A stretch of DNA of 64,000 nt from positions 434,001-498,000 of the forward strand of contig NZ_JALDAY010000001.1 of assembly GCF_022698165.1 (NCBI RefSeq). Direction: 5' to 3'. A program made the position numbers and the translations under genes. The notes under the pieces were generated by a model. That model saw only the letters and a program-made list of their open reading frames with translations, made no database searches and was not told the DNA's origin. Positions 25,015 through 35,184 of this stretch are shown here, one piece after another. Position 1 is the first letter of the stretch, and each line of letters opens with the position of its first letter. The DNA is from Streptomyces cylindrosporus. GTDB taxonomy: Bacteria; Actinomycetota; Actinomycetes; Streptomycetales; Streptomycetaceae.

Positions 25015-27029
25015 AGTACCGCGAGCGGTTCGAGCGCCAGGTCGTGCGCGAGGACGTCTGGATCCCCACCCGCGACGGCAGGGTCCGGCTGCACGCCCGT
25101 ATCTGGCGCCCGGCCGACGCGGAGGCCGACCCGGTGCCCGCGCTCCTCGAATACCTCCCGTACCGCAAGAGCGACTGGACCGCCCCGCGCGACGCCCAGC
25201 GCCACCCCTGGTACGCGGGCCACGGCTACGCCTCCGTCCGCGTCGACATCCGCGGCCACGGCGACAGCGAGGGCACACCCGGCGACGAGTACGACGAACA
25301 GGAGCTGGCGGACGGCGTCGACGTCGTCAACTGGCTTGCCCGGCAGCCCTGGTGCACGGGCGAGGTCGGCATGTTCGGCATCTCCTGGGGCGGCTTCAAC
25401 TCCCTGCAGATCGCGGCTCTGGCGCCCGAACCGCTCAAGGCGATCGTCACCGTCTGCTCCACGGACGACCGCTACGACAACGACGTCCACTACATGGGCG
25501 GCGCGGTCCTCGGCATCGACATGCTCGCCTGGGCCGGCACCATGCTCGCTTTCGCCGCCCGCCCGCCGGACCCGGCGAACGTCGGCGCCGACCGCTGGCT
25601 GCCGATGTGGCGCGAACGCCTCGACGCCCTCGACCCGTTCATCCACACCTGGCTCGCCCACCAGCAGCGGGACGAGTACTGGCGGCACGGGAGCGTGTGC
25701 GAGGACTACGGCGCGGTGCGGGCCGCGGTGTTGGCGGTGGGCGGCTGGAACGACCCGTACCGCGACACGGTGTTGCGGCTGGTGGAGCACCTTCCGGCCG
25801 ACCGGGTCCGGGGGTTGGTCGGGCCCTGGTCCCACCAGTACCCGGACCGCGGACTGCCGCCCGGCCCGGCGATCGGCTTCCTCCAGGAGACCCTGCGCTG
25901 GTGGGACCACTGGCTCAAGGGCGAGGACACGGGCGCGATGCGCGAACCGCTCCTGCGCGCCTGGGTCAACGACCCTGTCCCGCCCGCGACTTCGTACGAC
26001 GTGATGCCCGGCCGGTGGGTCGGCGACACGGAGTGGCCTTCGCCGCGGGTCACTTGGCAGGAGCGCCCGCTGGGCGTGGACGGCACCCCGCCCGTCCCCG
26101 TCCGCTCCCCTCACCACACCGGCATCGACGCGGGCCGTTTCTTCCCGTTCGGCAACGCGAGCGATCTGGCGCCCGACCAGCGGGAGGAGGACGGCCGTTC
26201 GGTCTGCCTGGACTCGGCGCCGCTGACCGAACGCGTCGAGATCCTCGGCCGTCCGCGCGTCCGGCTCCGTCTGGACAGCGCCACTCCGCGCGCCCATGTG
26301 ATCGCCCGCGTGTGCGACGTGGCCCCCGACGGCTCGTCGACCCTCGTCACCCGGGGCGTGCTCAACCTGCTCGCCCGGCACGGACGGGACAAGGCGGTGG
26401 AGTGGACGCCGGGCATGTACGAGGACGTCGAGTTCGAGCTGAACGCGACCGGATACGCCTTCCCGCCCGGCCACCGTATCCGGGTCGCCGTATCGGACAC
26501 GTACTGGCCGTGGGTGTGGCCGCACGGCGAGCGTGGCGAGCTGACCCTGTTGCCGGCCGACAGCGCCCTCCTGCTGCCGGTCCGGTCGGACGGCGAGGAG
26601 CCGCCGGTCCGCTTCGAGGAGCCGGAGCAGGCGCCCCCGCTCCCGGTCACGTACGACGTCGCATCCGGGCCGCGCCCGGAACGCCTGGTCACCCATGACG
26701 TGGCGGCGGGGGAGTGGACCCTGGAGGTCGACCCGCGCTACGGCGGCTCCCGCACCTACCCCGACGGCCTGCGATACGAGGAGAACGCCCGGGAGACGTA
26801 CCGTATCCGCAGCGACGACCCGCTTTCGGCCTCGGCCGTCTCCGAGTGGACGATCCGGCTCACCCGCGGTGAGGACGGGGACGAATGGGACGCGGAGATC
26901 GTCGCACGGACGGAACTGCGGGCCACGGCCACGGAGTTCGTCATGGACAGTCACCTCGAAGCACGGGCGAACGGAGAGGCAGTGGCCAAGCGCGCATGGC
27001 ACCGCACCACCCCGAGGACGTCGGGATGA
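25011..27029 (+). CDS. CocE/NonD-family serine hydrolase (X-Pro dipeptidyl-peptidase S15-like)
   Basis: A 672-residue hydrolase. It has the S15-type alpha/beta domain (DVWIPTRDGRVRLHARIWRP; YASVRVDIRGHGDSEGTPG in segments), the nucleophile elbow GISWGGFN at about residue 125, and the C-terminal jelly-roll domain. There is no signal peptide, so it is probably cytoplasmic and acts on what the transporter brings in: X-Pro peptides, esters or acylated amines. I chose GTG 25011, which overlaps the ATPase stop (GTGA) and has an AAGGAG site. Coupling of a hydrolase to its transporter at the translational level is strong evidence for a joint pathway. Confidence 0.87.
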   Translation: MKYRERFERQVVREDVWIPTRDGRVRLHARIWRPADAEADPVPALLEYLPYRKSDWTAPRDAQRHPWYAGHGYASVRVDIRGHGDSEGTPGDEYDEQELADGVDVVNWLARQPWCTGEVGMFGISWGGFNSLQIAALAPEPLKAIVTVCSTDDRYDNDVHYMGGAVLGIDMLAWAGTMLAFAARPPDPANVGADRWLPMWRERLDALDPFIHTWLAHQQRDEYWRHGSVCEDYGAVRAAVLAVGGWNDPYRDTVLRLVEHLPADRVRGLVGPWSHQYPDRGLPPGPAIGFLQETLRWWDHWLKGEDTGAMREPLLRAWVNDPVPPATSYDVMPGRWVGDTEWPSPRVTWQERPLGVDGTPPVPVRSPHHTGIDAGRFFPFGNASDLAPDQREEDGRSVCLDSAPLTERVEILGRPRVRLRLDSATPRAHVIARVCDVAPDGSSTLVTRGVLNLLARHGRDKAVEWTPGMYEDVEFELNATGYAFPPGHRIRVAVSDTYWPWVWPHGERGELTLLPADSALLLPVRSDGEEPPVRFEEPEQAPPLPVTYDVASGPRPERLVTHDVAAGEWTLEVDPRYGGSRTYPDGLRYEENARETYRIRSDDPLSASAVSEWTIRLTRGEDGDEWDAEIVARTELRATATEFVMDSHLEARANGEAVAKRAWHRTTPRTSG

Positions 27030-27685
27030 AGGCGGAGAAGAAGGCCGAGAAGAGCCCGCGCCGTGCCGTAGCCGCCGCCGACCGCACCCGGCAGCCCACC
27101 GAGGTGCGCCGCAGGCTCATCGTCGAGGCGGCGGTCCCGCTGATCGCGGAGCGGGGCTACGCCTCGGTCGGGGTGCGGGACGTCGCCGCCGCGGCCGGGG
27201 TGTCCGTCGGCACGGTCACCTACCACTTCGGCAGCGTGCAGGAGATCCTCTCCGAGGCGATGGTGCTGCAGATCGAGCGGTACTACACGGGGCTGAGCGA
27301 GGCCGCGGACCGTGCGACCAGCGGGGCGGAGGGGCTGCGGCTCCTGGTCGACGCGCTGTTCACCGAGGACACCGACCGGCACTGGCGGATGTGGTTCGAG
27401 TACTGGAACGTCGGCGAGCACCACCCCGACCCGGCGTTCGCCCGCGGCCAGGACCGCCGCTACGAGAGCTGGCACCGGCAGATCCGAACCCTCGCCGAAC
27501 GCGCCATCGCCGAAGGCGACCTCACCTCCGCGGACCTGGACGGCTTCACCGTCCGCTTCGCCGCCCTGGCCGACGGCCTGGCCCTGCAACGCCTGCGCCA
27601 GACACCGCCGTTGACGGTGGAGGACGCGCGACGGCATCTGCGTCACTTCATCGAGACGGAGCTGGGCCGGGGGCCGGGTTCCTGA
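27026..27685 (+). CDS. TetR-family transcriptional regulator of the transporter-hydrolase operon
   Basis: A 219-residue regulator with a TetR helix-turn-helix (RRRLIVEAAVPLIAERGYASVGVRDVAAAAGVSVGTVTYHFGS in segments, about residues 27-70) and a ligand-binding C-terminal half (BetI-like tail WRMWFEYWN). ATG 27026 overlaps the hydrolase stop by 4 bases (ATGA); an ATG at 26996 is a weaker alternative. As last gene of the operon it probably feeds back on the promoter near 19822. Confidence 0.85.
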   Translation: MKAEKKAEKSPRRAVAAADRTRQPTEVRRRLIVEAAVPLIAERGYASVGVRDVAAAAGVSVGTVTYHFGSVQEILSEAMVLQIERYYTGLSEAADRATSGAEGLRLLVDALFTEDTDRHWRMWFEYWNVGEHHPDPAFARGQDRRYESWHRQIRTLAERAIAEGDLTSADLDGFTVRFAALADGLALQRLRQTPPLTVEDARRHLRHFIETELGRGPGS

Positions 27686-27729
27686 GGCAGATCACACGGA
27701 GCGACTCTTCTAACATAATTATCATCGAA

Positions 27730-27741
27730 ATTGTCAACAAT
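27730..27741 (+). promoter_or_regulatory. Palindrome in an AT-rich promoter region of the tannase-like gene
   Basis: ATTGT-CA-ACAAT is a perfect 5-bp inverted repeat in an unusually AT-rich block (27715-27741) that also contains ATAATTAT. It lies 70 bases upstream of the GTG at 27811. The form resembles operators of GntR/FadR-type proteins, but no such gene is adjacent. Confidence 0.4.
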
Positions 27742-27810
27742 CTTGGGCCTCCTTCTCTACAGTCTGGGACTCGACAGAGCCCGCACAGCCCGACACAGGG
27801 AGGTCCAGGA

Positions 27811-29556
27811 GTGGACATCAACCGCAGGACGGTCATCCGGAGCGCCGCGGCCGTGGCCGCGTTCGGTATCGCCGAGAGCGCGTCGGGAACGGCTTTCGCC
27901 GGCACGGCATCGTCGTCCGGCTCGTCGGGCACGTCCTCGGCGTACTCGCTGGAACTCGACCCGACCGCCTGGTCGTACGACTCGGCCAACGACGTGTACT
28001 ACCAACTCGGGAAGGTGTACGTCACCAACCCGGCCGCGACGGACTACGAGAACCTGTCGATCTACGTGCCGGGCGCCTACCTGACCGCCACCGCGAACAG
28101 CGACGGCACCACGTACACCGCGAAGCCGAACCCGAAGGGCACCGTCGGCGCCTACTCGGGGCGCACGGCGCCGATCGTGATCCCGGTCAACACCCCCGGC
28201 TACGCCGCGCAGAAGCCGGCCACGTCCTACAGCTACAGCAGCGTGTCGCAGTACCTGGCGGCCGGGCACATCTACGTGTGGCCGGGCATGCGCGGCAAGG
28301 ACAGCTCTACCAGCACCCGCAACGACGCGGCGCCCTGGGCGGTGACCGACCTCAAGGCCGCGATCCGCTTCCTGCGGTACAACAAGAGTGTCCTGCCCGG
28401 CTCCACGGACGACATCGTCCTGTTCGGCATGAGCGGCGGCGGCGCCCAGGCCAGCGTGGGAGGTTCGTCCGGTGACAGCCCCCTGTACTTCCCCTACCTG
28501 CGCTCGCTCGGCGCGGCGATGGAGGACGCGAACGGCCGGCCCCTCAGCGACGCCGTCGCCGGCGTGATGGCCTGGTGCCCGATCACCAACCTGCAGGAGG
28601 CCAACCTGTCCTACGAGTGGAACATGGGCCAGTTCGCCTCGACGGGCACGCGCGCGTCCGGCACCTGGACCAGCGCCTACTCGGCGGACCTCGCGAAGGC
28701 CTGGCCCAAGTACCTCAACCGGCTGGGGCTGCGCGACGAGCACGGCAGGCGCCTGGAGCTGACCGAGTCCAGCAGCGGCACCTACCTGGCCGGCAGCTAC
28801 TACGACCACCTGATCGGGGTGATCACCACCTCGCTCAACAACTTCCTCGCCGACAACACCTTCCCGTACACCATCACGACGCAGGGCGGCCCGCCCGGAT
28901 CGGGCCAGACGGGGACCTCGACCACGTACGAGACGGTCGAGGACTACATCGCCTACCTCAACACCAACAGCACCTGGGTCACCTACGACTCCGCGACCAA
29001 CACCGCCACGGTGTCCGGCCTCGAAGGCTTCGTCGACAGCCAGAAGAACGCGAACAAGCCGGTCGGCGCGTTCGACGGGTACTCCCGCGGGCAGGGCGAG
29101 AACAGCGTCTTCGCGATGGCGCTGAACTCCCCGTCGCACTTCGTGCCGCTCTCCCGCGATGTCATCAAGGCGAACGAGACGAAGTACGCCACGTACTCCG
29201 ACTGGAACTCCGACTACGGATACGCGGCGTACGACAGCGACTTCGCGAAGAAGGACAGCGTCGGCAAGGACATGGCCTGGCGGGCCGACGCGTACAACCC
29301 GCTGTACTACCTCTCGCCCGCCTTCGCCGGCTACCGGCGGTCGCAGGTGGCACGCCACTGGCGCATCCGCACCGGCATCATGCAGGGCGACACCGCCAAC
29401 ACCACCGAGATCAACCTCCAGTTGGCCCTGCTGAACTACGGCATCCGTGACGTCGACTTCGCCACCGTCTGGGCCAAGGCGCACACGCAGGCCGAGCGCA
29501 CCGGCGACCCGACGACCAACTTCATCGCCTGGGTGGCGTCCGTCACGAAGAAGTGA
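27811..29556 (+). CDS. Tat-secreted alpha/beta hydrolase, subtype-B tannase-like
   Basis: A 581-residue exported enzyme. The N-terminus has a twin-arginine signal (NRRTVIRSAAAVAAFG, about residues 4-20) and an Ala-rich cleavage region. The catalytic domain has an oxyanion-type segment near YVPGAYL, the nucleophile elbow GMSGGGAQ (about residue 210) and a probable His near SPSHFVPL. The overall plan matches bacterial tannases, which cleave galloyl esters of plant tannins; a feruloyl-esterase-like activity is also possible. GTG 27811 is preceded by GGGAGG. It stands alone, convergent with an ABC receptor gene. Confidence 0.72.
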   Translation: MDINRRTVIRSAAAVAAFGIAESASGTAFAGTASSSGSSGTSSAYSLELDPTAWSYDSANDVYYQLGKVYVTNPAATDYENLSIYVPGAYLTATANSDGTTYTAKPNPKGTVGAYSGRTAPIVIPVNTPGYAAQKPATSYSYSSVSQYLAAGHIYVWPGMRGKDSSTSTRNDAAPWAVTDLKAAIRFLRYNKSVLPGSTDDIVLFGMSGGGAQASVGGSSGDSPLYFPYLRSLGAAMEDANGRPLSDAVAGVMAWCPITNLQEANLSYEWNMGQFASTGTRASGTWTSAYSADLAKAWPKYLNRLGLRDEHGRRLELTESSSGTYLAGSYYDHLIGVITTSLNNFLADNTFPYTITTQGGPPGSGQTGTSTTYETVEDYIAYLNTNSTWVTYDSATNTATVSGLEGFVDSQKNANKPVGAFDGYSRGQGENSVFAMALNSPSHFVPLSRDVIKANETKYATYSDWNSDYGYAAYDSDFAKKDSVGKDMAWRADAYNPLYYLSPAFAGYRRSQVARHWRIRTGIMQGDTANTTEINLQLALLNYGIRDVDFATVWAKAHTQAERTGDPTTNFIAWVASVTKK

Positions 29557-29589
29557 CCTTCAGGGAGGAGTGGCCTTCAGCAGCGGGGG

Positions 29590-30567
29590 TCACCGGAACA
29601 GTGTCTTGAGGTCGGGCTTCTTGTCGCCGAAGATGCCGTCCTGCTCCCCGAGTCGGGCCAGCTTCTCCAGGGAGGCCATGTCGTACTCGGTCGGCCAGGA
29701 CGGCAGCGTCAGGTCCTTGAGCACCGTCGCGTCGATCTTGGTGTACGTGGTGACGGCCTGACGTGCCTCGTCCGGGTGGGCGTCGGCGTACTTGAGCGAC
29801 TCGGTCATCGCCGCGGCGAAGTTCTTCACCAACTCCGGGTCGGACTTGGTGAGTCGGGTGGAGGTGAAGTAGGCGGTCAGGGTGAGCTTCGGGTCGGTCT
29901 CGGCGAACGGCGAGGTGACGACCCGGTCGCCCTGGGCCTTGGCGATCGTCAGCGCGGGCTCGGCCATCCAGGCCGCGTCCACCTGGCCGCTGCTGACCGC
30001 GGCCGGCATCTGGTCGAAGGCCAGCTCGACGAACTTGATCTTCGAGGGATCGCCGCCGTCCTTCCGTACGGCCTCGCGCACGGTGGTGTCGCCGATGTTC
30101 TGCAGCGTGTTGACGGCCACCGTCCGGCCCGCGAGGTCCTTCGCGGACTTGATCGGGCTGTCCTTCTTCACCGCCACGCCGCTGACGTCGGTCGTGGTGT
30201 TGCCCGTCGTGGCGTCGCCGTTGGCCACCGACGTCACCTGAATTCCCTTGGTCTGGGCGATCATCAGCGAGGTGGTGTTGCTGAACCCGAACTGGAACTG
30301 GCCGCTGACCACGCCGGGGACGATCGCGGCGCCGCCCTGGGCGCTCTCCGTCTTCAGTTCGATGCCGCGGTCGGCGAAGAAGCCCTTCTTCCGGCCCAGA
30401 TACAGCGGCGCCACGTCGACGATCGGGACGATGCCCACCTTCACCTGGGTGGTCCTGCCGCTGCCCGAGGCTGAGGCACCGCTCGTGTCCGCGGGCGAGG
30501 ATCCGCATGCTGCCGCACCGGCGGCGGTGACCACTGCTGTCGCAAGCCCGAGAATGCGCCGTCGCAT
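29590..30567 (-). CDS. SsuA/NMT1-type ABC substrate-binding lipoprotein (sulfonate/nitrate/taurine class), orphan
   Basis: A 325-residue receptor with a lipoprotein signal (RRRILGLATAVVTAAGAAAC, lipobox AAAC at about residue 21). The mature part has VKVGIVPIVDVAPLYLGRKKGFF, AGRTVAVNTLQNIG and AAWMAEPALTIAKAQG, the pattern of aliphatic sulfonate, taurine, nitrate or thiamine-precursor receptors. ATG 30567 has an AGGAGGAG site. No permease or ATPase gene is near in this window, so it must use a distant transporter or be a remnant. A decayed PaaX-type regulator lies just upstream on the other strand. Confidence 0.83.
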   Translation of the reverse strand: MRRRILGLATAVVTAAGAAACGSSPADTSGASASGSGRTTQVKVGIVPIVDVAPLYLGRKKGFFADRGIELKTESAQGGAAIVPGVVSGQFQFGFSNTTSLMIAQTKGIQVTSVANGDATTGNTTTDVSGVAVKKDSPIKSAKDLAGRTVAVNTLQNIGDTTVREAVRKDGGDPSKIKFVELAFDQMPAAVSSGQVDAAWMAEPALTIAKAQGDRVVTSPFAETDPKLTLTAYFTSTRLTKSDPELVKNFAAAMTESLKYADAHPDEARQAVTTYTKIDATVLKDLTLPSWPTEYDMASLEKLARLGEQDGIFGDKKPDLKTLFR

Positions 30568-30839
30568 GGGGCTCCTCCTGACGGAAAGGTGACCGGGGAC
30601 GATTCGCTGTGCACAAGTGCGCGCCGAGTCAGGTGAGTTGAGGGGTCGGCCGCGCCCGGGGTCGAGGTGGGTCCGGCGTCCGGGGCGGCGGGCCTGGGCC
30701 GTGACGACCGTCGATCTAGAGGTTGTGCACCTTCTTGACGGCCGCAATGTACACGCCTACCTTCGCGGTGTCATGCCCCCCGGCGAGGAGTCCGCAACGT
30801 GAAGTGCCGGACGAGCGGAGGCTCGTGGAGCGTTCCCGC

Positions 30840-31459
30840 GTGACGCCCCTCGGTCGCGTCGGAGTGGGGGAGCAGGCCGTCCGCTCCACCCTCACCCGCA
30901 CGGTGGGCCGCGGCCTGCTGTGCCGGTGGCAATGACTGGGACGGCACCTGGACCCTGCTCGGCTTCTCGCTCCCCGAGGCCTGGCAGCGCCGGCGCCACG
31001 ACCTGCGCTCCCGGCTCATCTGGTCCGGCTTCGGCCCCCTCTACAGCGGGCTGTGGATCGCCCCGGGCGAGGGCGACATCTCCGGGACCGTCGCCGAACT
31101 CGGCATCGCCGCCCACGTCACGATCTTCCACGCGCACGCCGACGCCGCCACCGACATCGACATGATGATCCGACACCTGGGGCCTGGAGACCATCGCCGC
31201 CCGCTACGCCGCCTTCGGCAGATGCTGGACCACCCACGTCGGCGAGGCCACCGGCGACCCGCTCGCCATCCATCTGCGCCTGGTCGCCGACTGGTTGGGC
31301 ACCATCCGCACGGATCCCCGGCTGCCCGCGCGCCACCTGCCACCCGACTGGCCGGCCCGGCCGGCGGAGACCTTCCGGCGCGTCGCGGAGCAGACGCGGG
31401 CGCCGGCCCGCCGGGTGGCCGCCGGACTGCTGGAGACCACCCCGCTGGAATCCCCCTGA
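30840..31459 (+). pseudogene. PaaX-family transcriptional regulator, decayed (frameshifts and internal loss)
   Basis: Three consecutive reading frames together spell a PaaX-type regulator. Frame one (from about 30840) gives GEQAVRSTLTRTVGRGLLCR, the end of the winged helix, then stops at 30933. Frame two (30934 to about 31177) gives WDGTWTLLGFSLPEAWQRRR, SGFGPLYSGLWIAPGEGD, the PaaX core. Frame three (from about 31178 to the TGA at 31457) gives LETIAARYAAFGRCW and ARHLPPDWPARPAETFRR, the C-terminal PaaX domain. About 40 residues expected between frames one and two are missing, as is the N-terminus. PaaX proteins repress phenylacetate and related catabolic genes. The changes could include sequencing errors, but the internal loss argues for real decay. 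Confidence 0.82.
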
Positions 31460-31529
31460 CCCCGACCGAGCGTCACGGCACGGCGGGCCGTCCGGGCCAT
31501 CCGGGACACGGCCGAGCGGGTCGCGTCCG

Positions 31530-32396
31530 TCACCGGCGCGCCAGCACCGCCTCCAGCTGCCGCAACGGCTGTTCGCCCGCGAACCGCAGGACCACCGTGT
31601 CCGCGCCGGCCTCCGCCAACTCCCCTACCTTCTGCGCGGCTTGGGCGGCCGGGCCCGCGACCGTGAAGACCTCGTCCTGCGGGCGCCCGAGCCAGGCGGC
31701 GTGGCCCTCGGTGTGCGGGTGCAGGGCGCGGGTCACCTCGTCGGGGTCGTCGCCGACGCAGGCGAAGGCGAAGACGGTGAGGGTGTGGTCGGGGCCGGCG
31801 CCGCCCTTGGCGATCAGCGCGTGGGCGTTCTCCAGGTCGTCCGGACCGTGCCCCTCGGCGATCACCGTGCCGTCCGCGGCCCGGCCGGAGAGTTCGAGGG
31901 AACGGGGGCGTACGACGCCCGCGACCACCGGCGGGACCTCGGCCGGCGGATGCACCAACCCGACGTCGTCCAGGCGGACTTCGCGGCCCGCCAGCTCCAC
32001 GCGCTCACCCCGCAGCAGCGCTCGTACGGACGTGATCGTCTCCTCCAGGAGGGCCAGCGGGGAGCGTGGCGCGGCGCCCACCTGGGCCATCCACTCCGGC
32101 ACGCCGTGCCCGATGCCGGCCACCAGGCGGCCCGGGAACACCCTTGCCAGCGTGGCCAGTTCCATCGCCAGCAGGGCAGGGCTGCGCAGTGGGGCGGGGG
32201 CGATGCCGATGCCCACGCGGACGCGCCGCGTCGCGCCCAGCGCCACGGCGGCCGCCGACACACCGCCGGCCCACCCGAGATCCTCGACCACCCACACGTC
32301 GTCCGCGCCGAGCGCCTCGGCCTGCCGCGCGAACTCGGGCAGTCCCTCGGGGGCCCAGGCGCGGTCGTACATGACACCGATCCGTACGTTCGTCAT
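31530..32396 (-). CDS. LLM-class F420-dependent oxidoreductase (luciferase-like)
   Basis: A 288-residue luciferase-like TIM-barrel flavin or F420 oxidoreductase. It begins VRIGVMYDRAWAPEGLPEFARQAEALGADDVWVVED (in segments), followed by RRVRVGIGIAPAPLRSPALLAMELATLARVFPGRL, the standard LLM core, and ends with a barrel strand ADTVVLRFAGEQP. F420 is the likely cofactor for an actinomycete of this class. ATG 32396 has no ribosome site but a good leaderless promoter is visible just upstream (32404-32432). No pathway partner is adjacent. Confidence 0.85.
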   Translation of the reverse strand: MTNVRIGVMYDRAWAPEGLPEFARQAEALGADDVWVVEDLGWAGGVSAAAVALGATRRVRVGIGIAPAPLRSPALLAMELATLARVFPGRLVAGIGHGVPEWMAQVGAAPRSPLALLEETITSVRALLRGERVELAGREVRLDDVGLVHPPAEVPPVVAGVVRPRSLELSGRAADGTVIAEGHGPDDLENAHALIAKGGAGPDHTLTVFAFACVGDDPDEVTRALHPHTEGHAAWLGRPQDEVFTVAGPAAQAAQKVGELAEAGADTVVLRFAGEQPLRQLEAVLARR

Positions 32397-32403
32397 GCCC
32401 CGG

Positions 32404-32432
32404 AAACTATGCGCCGGTGCCGGATCGATCAA
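32404..32432 (-). promoter_or_regulatory. Sigma-70-type promoter for a leaderless LLM oxidoreductase mRNA
   Basis: Minus strand: -35 TTGATC (32427-32432), a 17-base spacer, -10 TAGTTT (32404-32409), then 7 bases to the ATG at 32396. Spacing and both hexamers fit a vegetative promoter that starts transcription at the initiation codon. Confidence 0.6.
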
Positions 32433-32635
32433 CAGCGTCCGGGAGCGGCGGAGGTGTCCAAACGGTTTCCCAACGCCCAAGAGCCCGCCCGGCGTTGGCC
32501 AATCGCATGCCATGGCTCGGTAAGGGTTCGGCGAGGTCGTCGAGTATTCACCCAATGGTTCTACCCGCATAGACACTCGCGGTGCTGTCATGCCCACGAC
32601 CGCCCGGAGCCCCGGGCCGATCGCGGGAGTCCCCC

Positions 32636-33160
32636 ATGCGTCCCACCCGTCGTCTCACCGCCACCACCACGTCCCTGGCGCTCGGCGTCGCCGGTCTCGT
32701 CCTCACCACCGGCCCGGCCGCGCACGCGCAGAGCTGCTCGCAGGCCTATCTGCCGCTGCCCGACCCGACCTGCCAGCCCGGCGCCTACAACCCCGACGTC
32801 ACCCAGAGCACCATCGGCTCGACGATATGCGTCTCGGGCTGGACCGCCACCGTCCGCCCGTCGACGTCGTACACCAACGCCCTGAAGGTCGAGCAGATCG
32901 CCGAGTACGGCTACGACGACACCAGCACCTCCGACTACGAGGAGGACCACCTCGTCCCGCTCGAACTCGGCGGCGCGCCCAAGAGCGAGCAGAACCTGTG
33001 GCCGGAGCCGCGCTACGGCGACGAGACCGCCACCAGCAAGGACTCCGTCGAGAACAAGCTGAAGAAGGCCGTCTGCAACGGCACGGTGAGCCTCTCCGAC
33101 GCGCGCGGCGCCATGGCGTCGGACTGGACGACCGCGCTGTCCTCACTCGGCCTCAGCTGA
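32636..33160 (+). CDS. Secreted protein with HNH-like nuclease motif
   Basis: A 174-residue protein with a Sec signal peptide (RRLTATTTSLALGVAGLVL then AHAQS, cleavage at about residue 30). The mature part has four Cys in its first 45 residues and a segment EEDHLVPLELGG followed by NLWPEP, which resembles the DH...N core of HNH-type endonuclease domains in secreted actinobacterial proteins. A later Cys sits in KAVCNG. ATG 32636 is preceded by GGGAG. Function is uncertain: secreted nuclease, or a relative that has kept the fold only. Confidence 0.65.
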   Translation: MRPTRRLTATTTSLALGVAGLVLTTGPAAHAQSCSQAYLPLPDPTCQPGAYNPDVTQSTIGSTICVSGWTATVRPSTSYTNALKVEQIAEYGYDDTSTSDYEEDHLVPLELGGAPKSEQNLWPEPRYGDETATSKDSVENKLKKAVCNGTVSLSDARGAMASDWTTALSSLGLS

Positions 33161-33164
33161 ACCC

Positions 33165-33183
33165 GGCCCGGCCGGACCGGGCC
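33165..33183. terminator. Possible GC-rich hairpin between convergent genes
   Basis: GGCCCGG pairs with CCGGGCC around CCGGA, 5 bases after the HNH-like gene stop and before the end of the convergent gene. No T run follows, so this is only a candidate. Confidence 0.35.
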
Positions 33184-33199
33184 CGGCCGAGTCCGGCCG

Positions 33200-33643
33200 T
33201 CAGCCCACCTGGGCGCGCAGGCCGTCGCGCAGGCGGCGCAGGTCGTCGGCGTGGCGGCCCAGGCCGTTCAGCCGCAGCCGGGCCGCCTCGGTGCGCGGGT
33301 CGTGATGGACCGTGAAGGCCAGGTTCAGCGACTCGCGCAGCATCCACAGGTCGTACGCCAGCAGCCGGGCCGCCCGGTCCTGGGCCCGGGCCAGCTCGGG
33401 GTCGGTGATCCGCAGGTCCTGCAGCCGGGTGCGCAGCCGGTGCAGGGCGATGCTCTGCAGGCCGCACGCGCGCGCCGTCTGCCGGGAGACCGGCCCCGGT
33501 TCGCCGCAGGCGGCCACCGCCCGGTCGGCCGGTGTCTGCGCGGCCACCGCCTCGTCCAGGACGGCGACCAGCGCCAGCACCTGCGCCGGGCGGGACGGGC
33601 CGGCCGGAGCGGGACGCCGGGGGAGGCGTAGGGGAATGCGCAT
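33200..33643 (-). CDS. Uncharacterised helical Arg/Leu/Ala-rich protein
   Basis: A 147-residue protein I do not recognise. It is rich in Arg, Leu and Ala and predicted to be almost entirely helical, with no signal peptide, membrane segment or known motif. The only Cys residues lie in AACGEPG and RACGLQS. The coding assignment rests on third-position GC bias over the full length and an AGGAGGAG ribosome site just before ATG 33643. It is transcribed toward the HNH-like gene and stands alone. Confidence 0.6.
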   Translation of the reverse strand: MRIPLRLPRRPAPAGPSRPAQVLALVAVLDEAVAAQTPADRAVAACGEPGPVSRQTARACGLQSIALHRLRTRLQDLRITDPELARAQDRAARLLAYDLWMLRESLNLAFTVHHDPRTEAARLRLNGLGRHADDLRRLRDGLRAQVG

Positions 33644-33756
33644 GGCTCCTCCTGGTCGCCTCCAGTGTGCCCCTTACGGGCCCGGACCGACTCCGTGAAG
33701 CCCGCCGTTCGCGAGGGCGCCCTCTGCCCACGCGTCCCTCGGGACGGACGTCGGTT

Positions 33757-35176
<1,420 letters not shown>

Positions 35177-35184
<8 letters not shown>

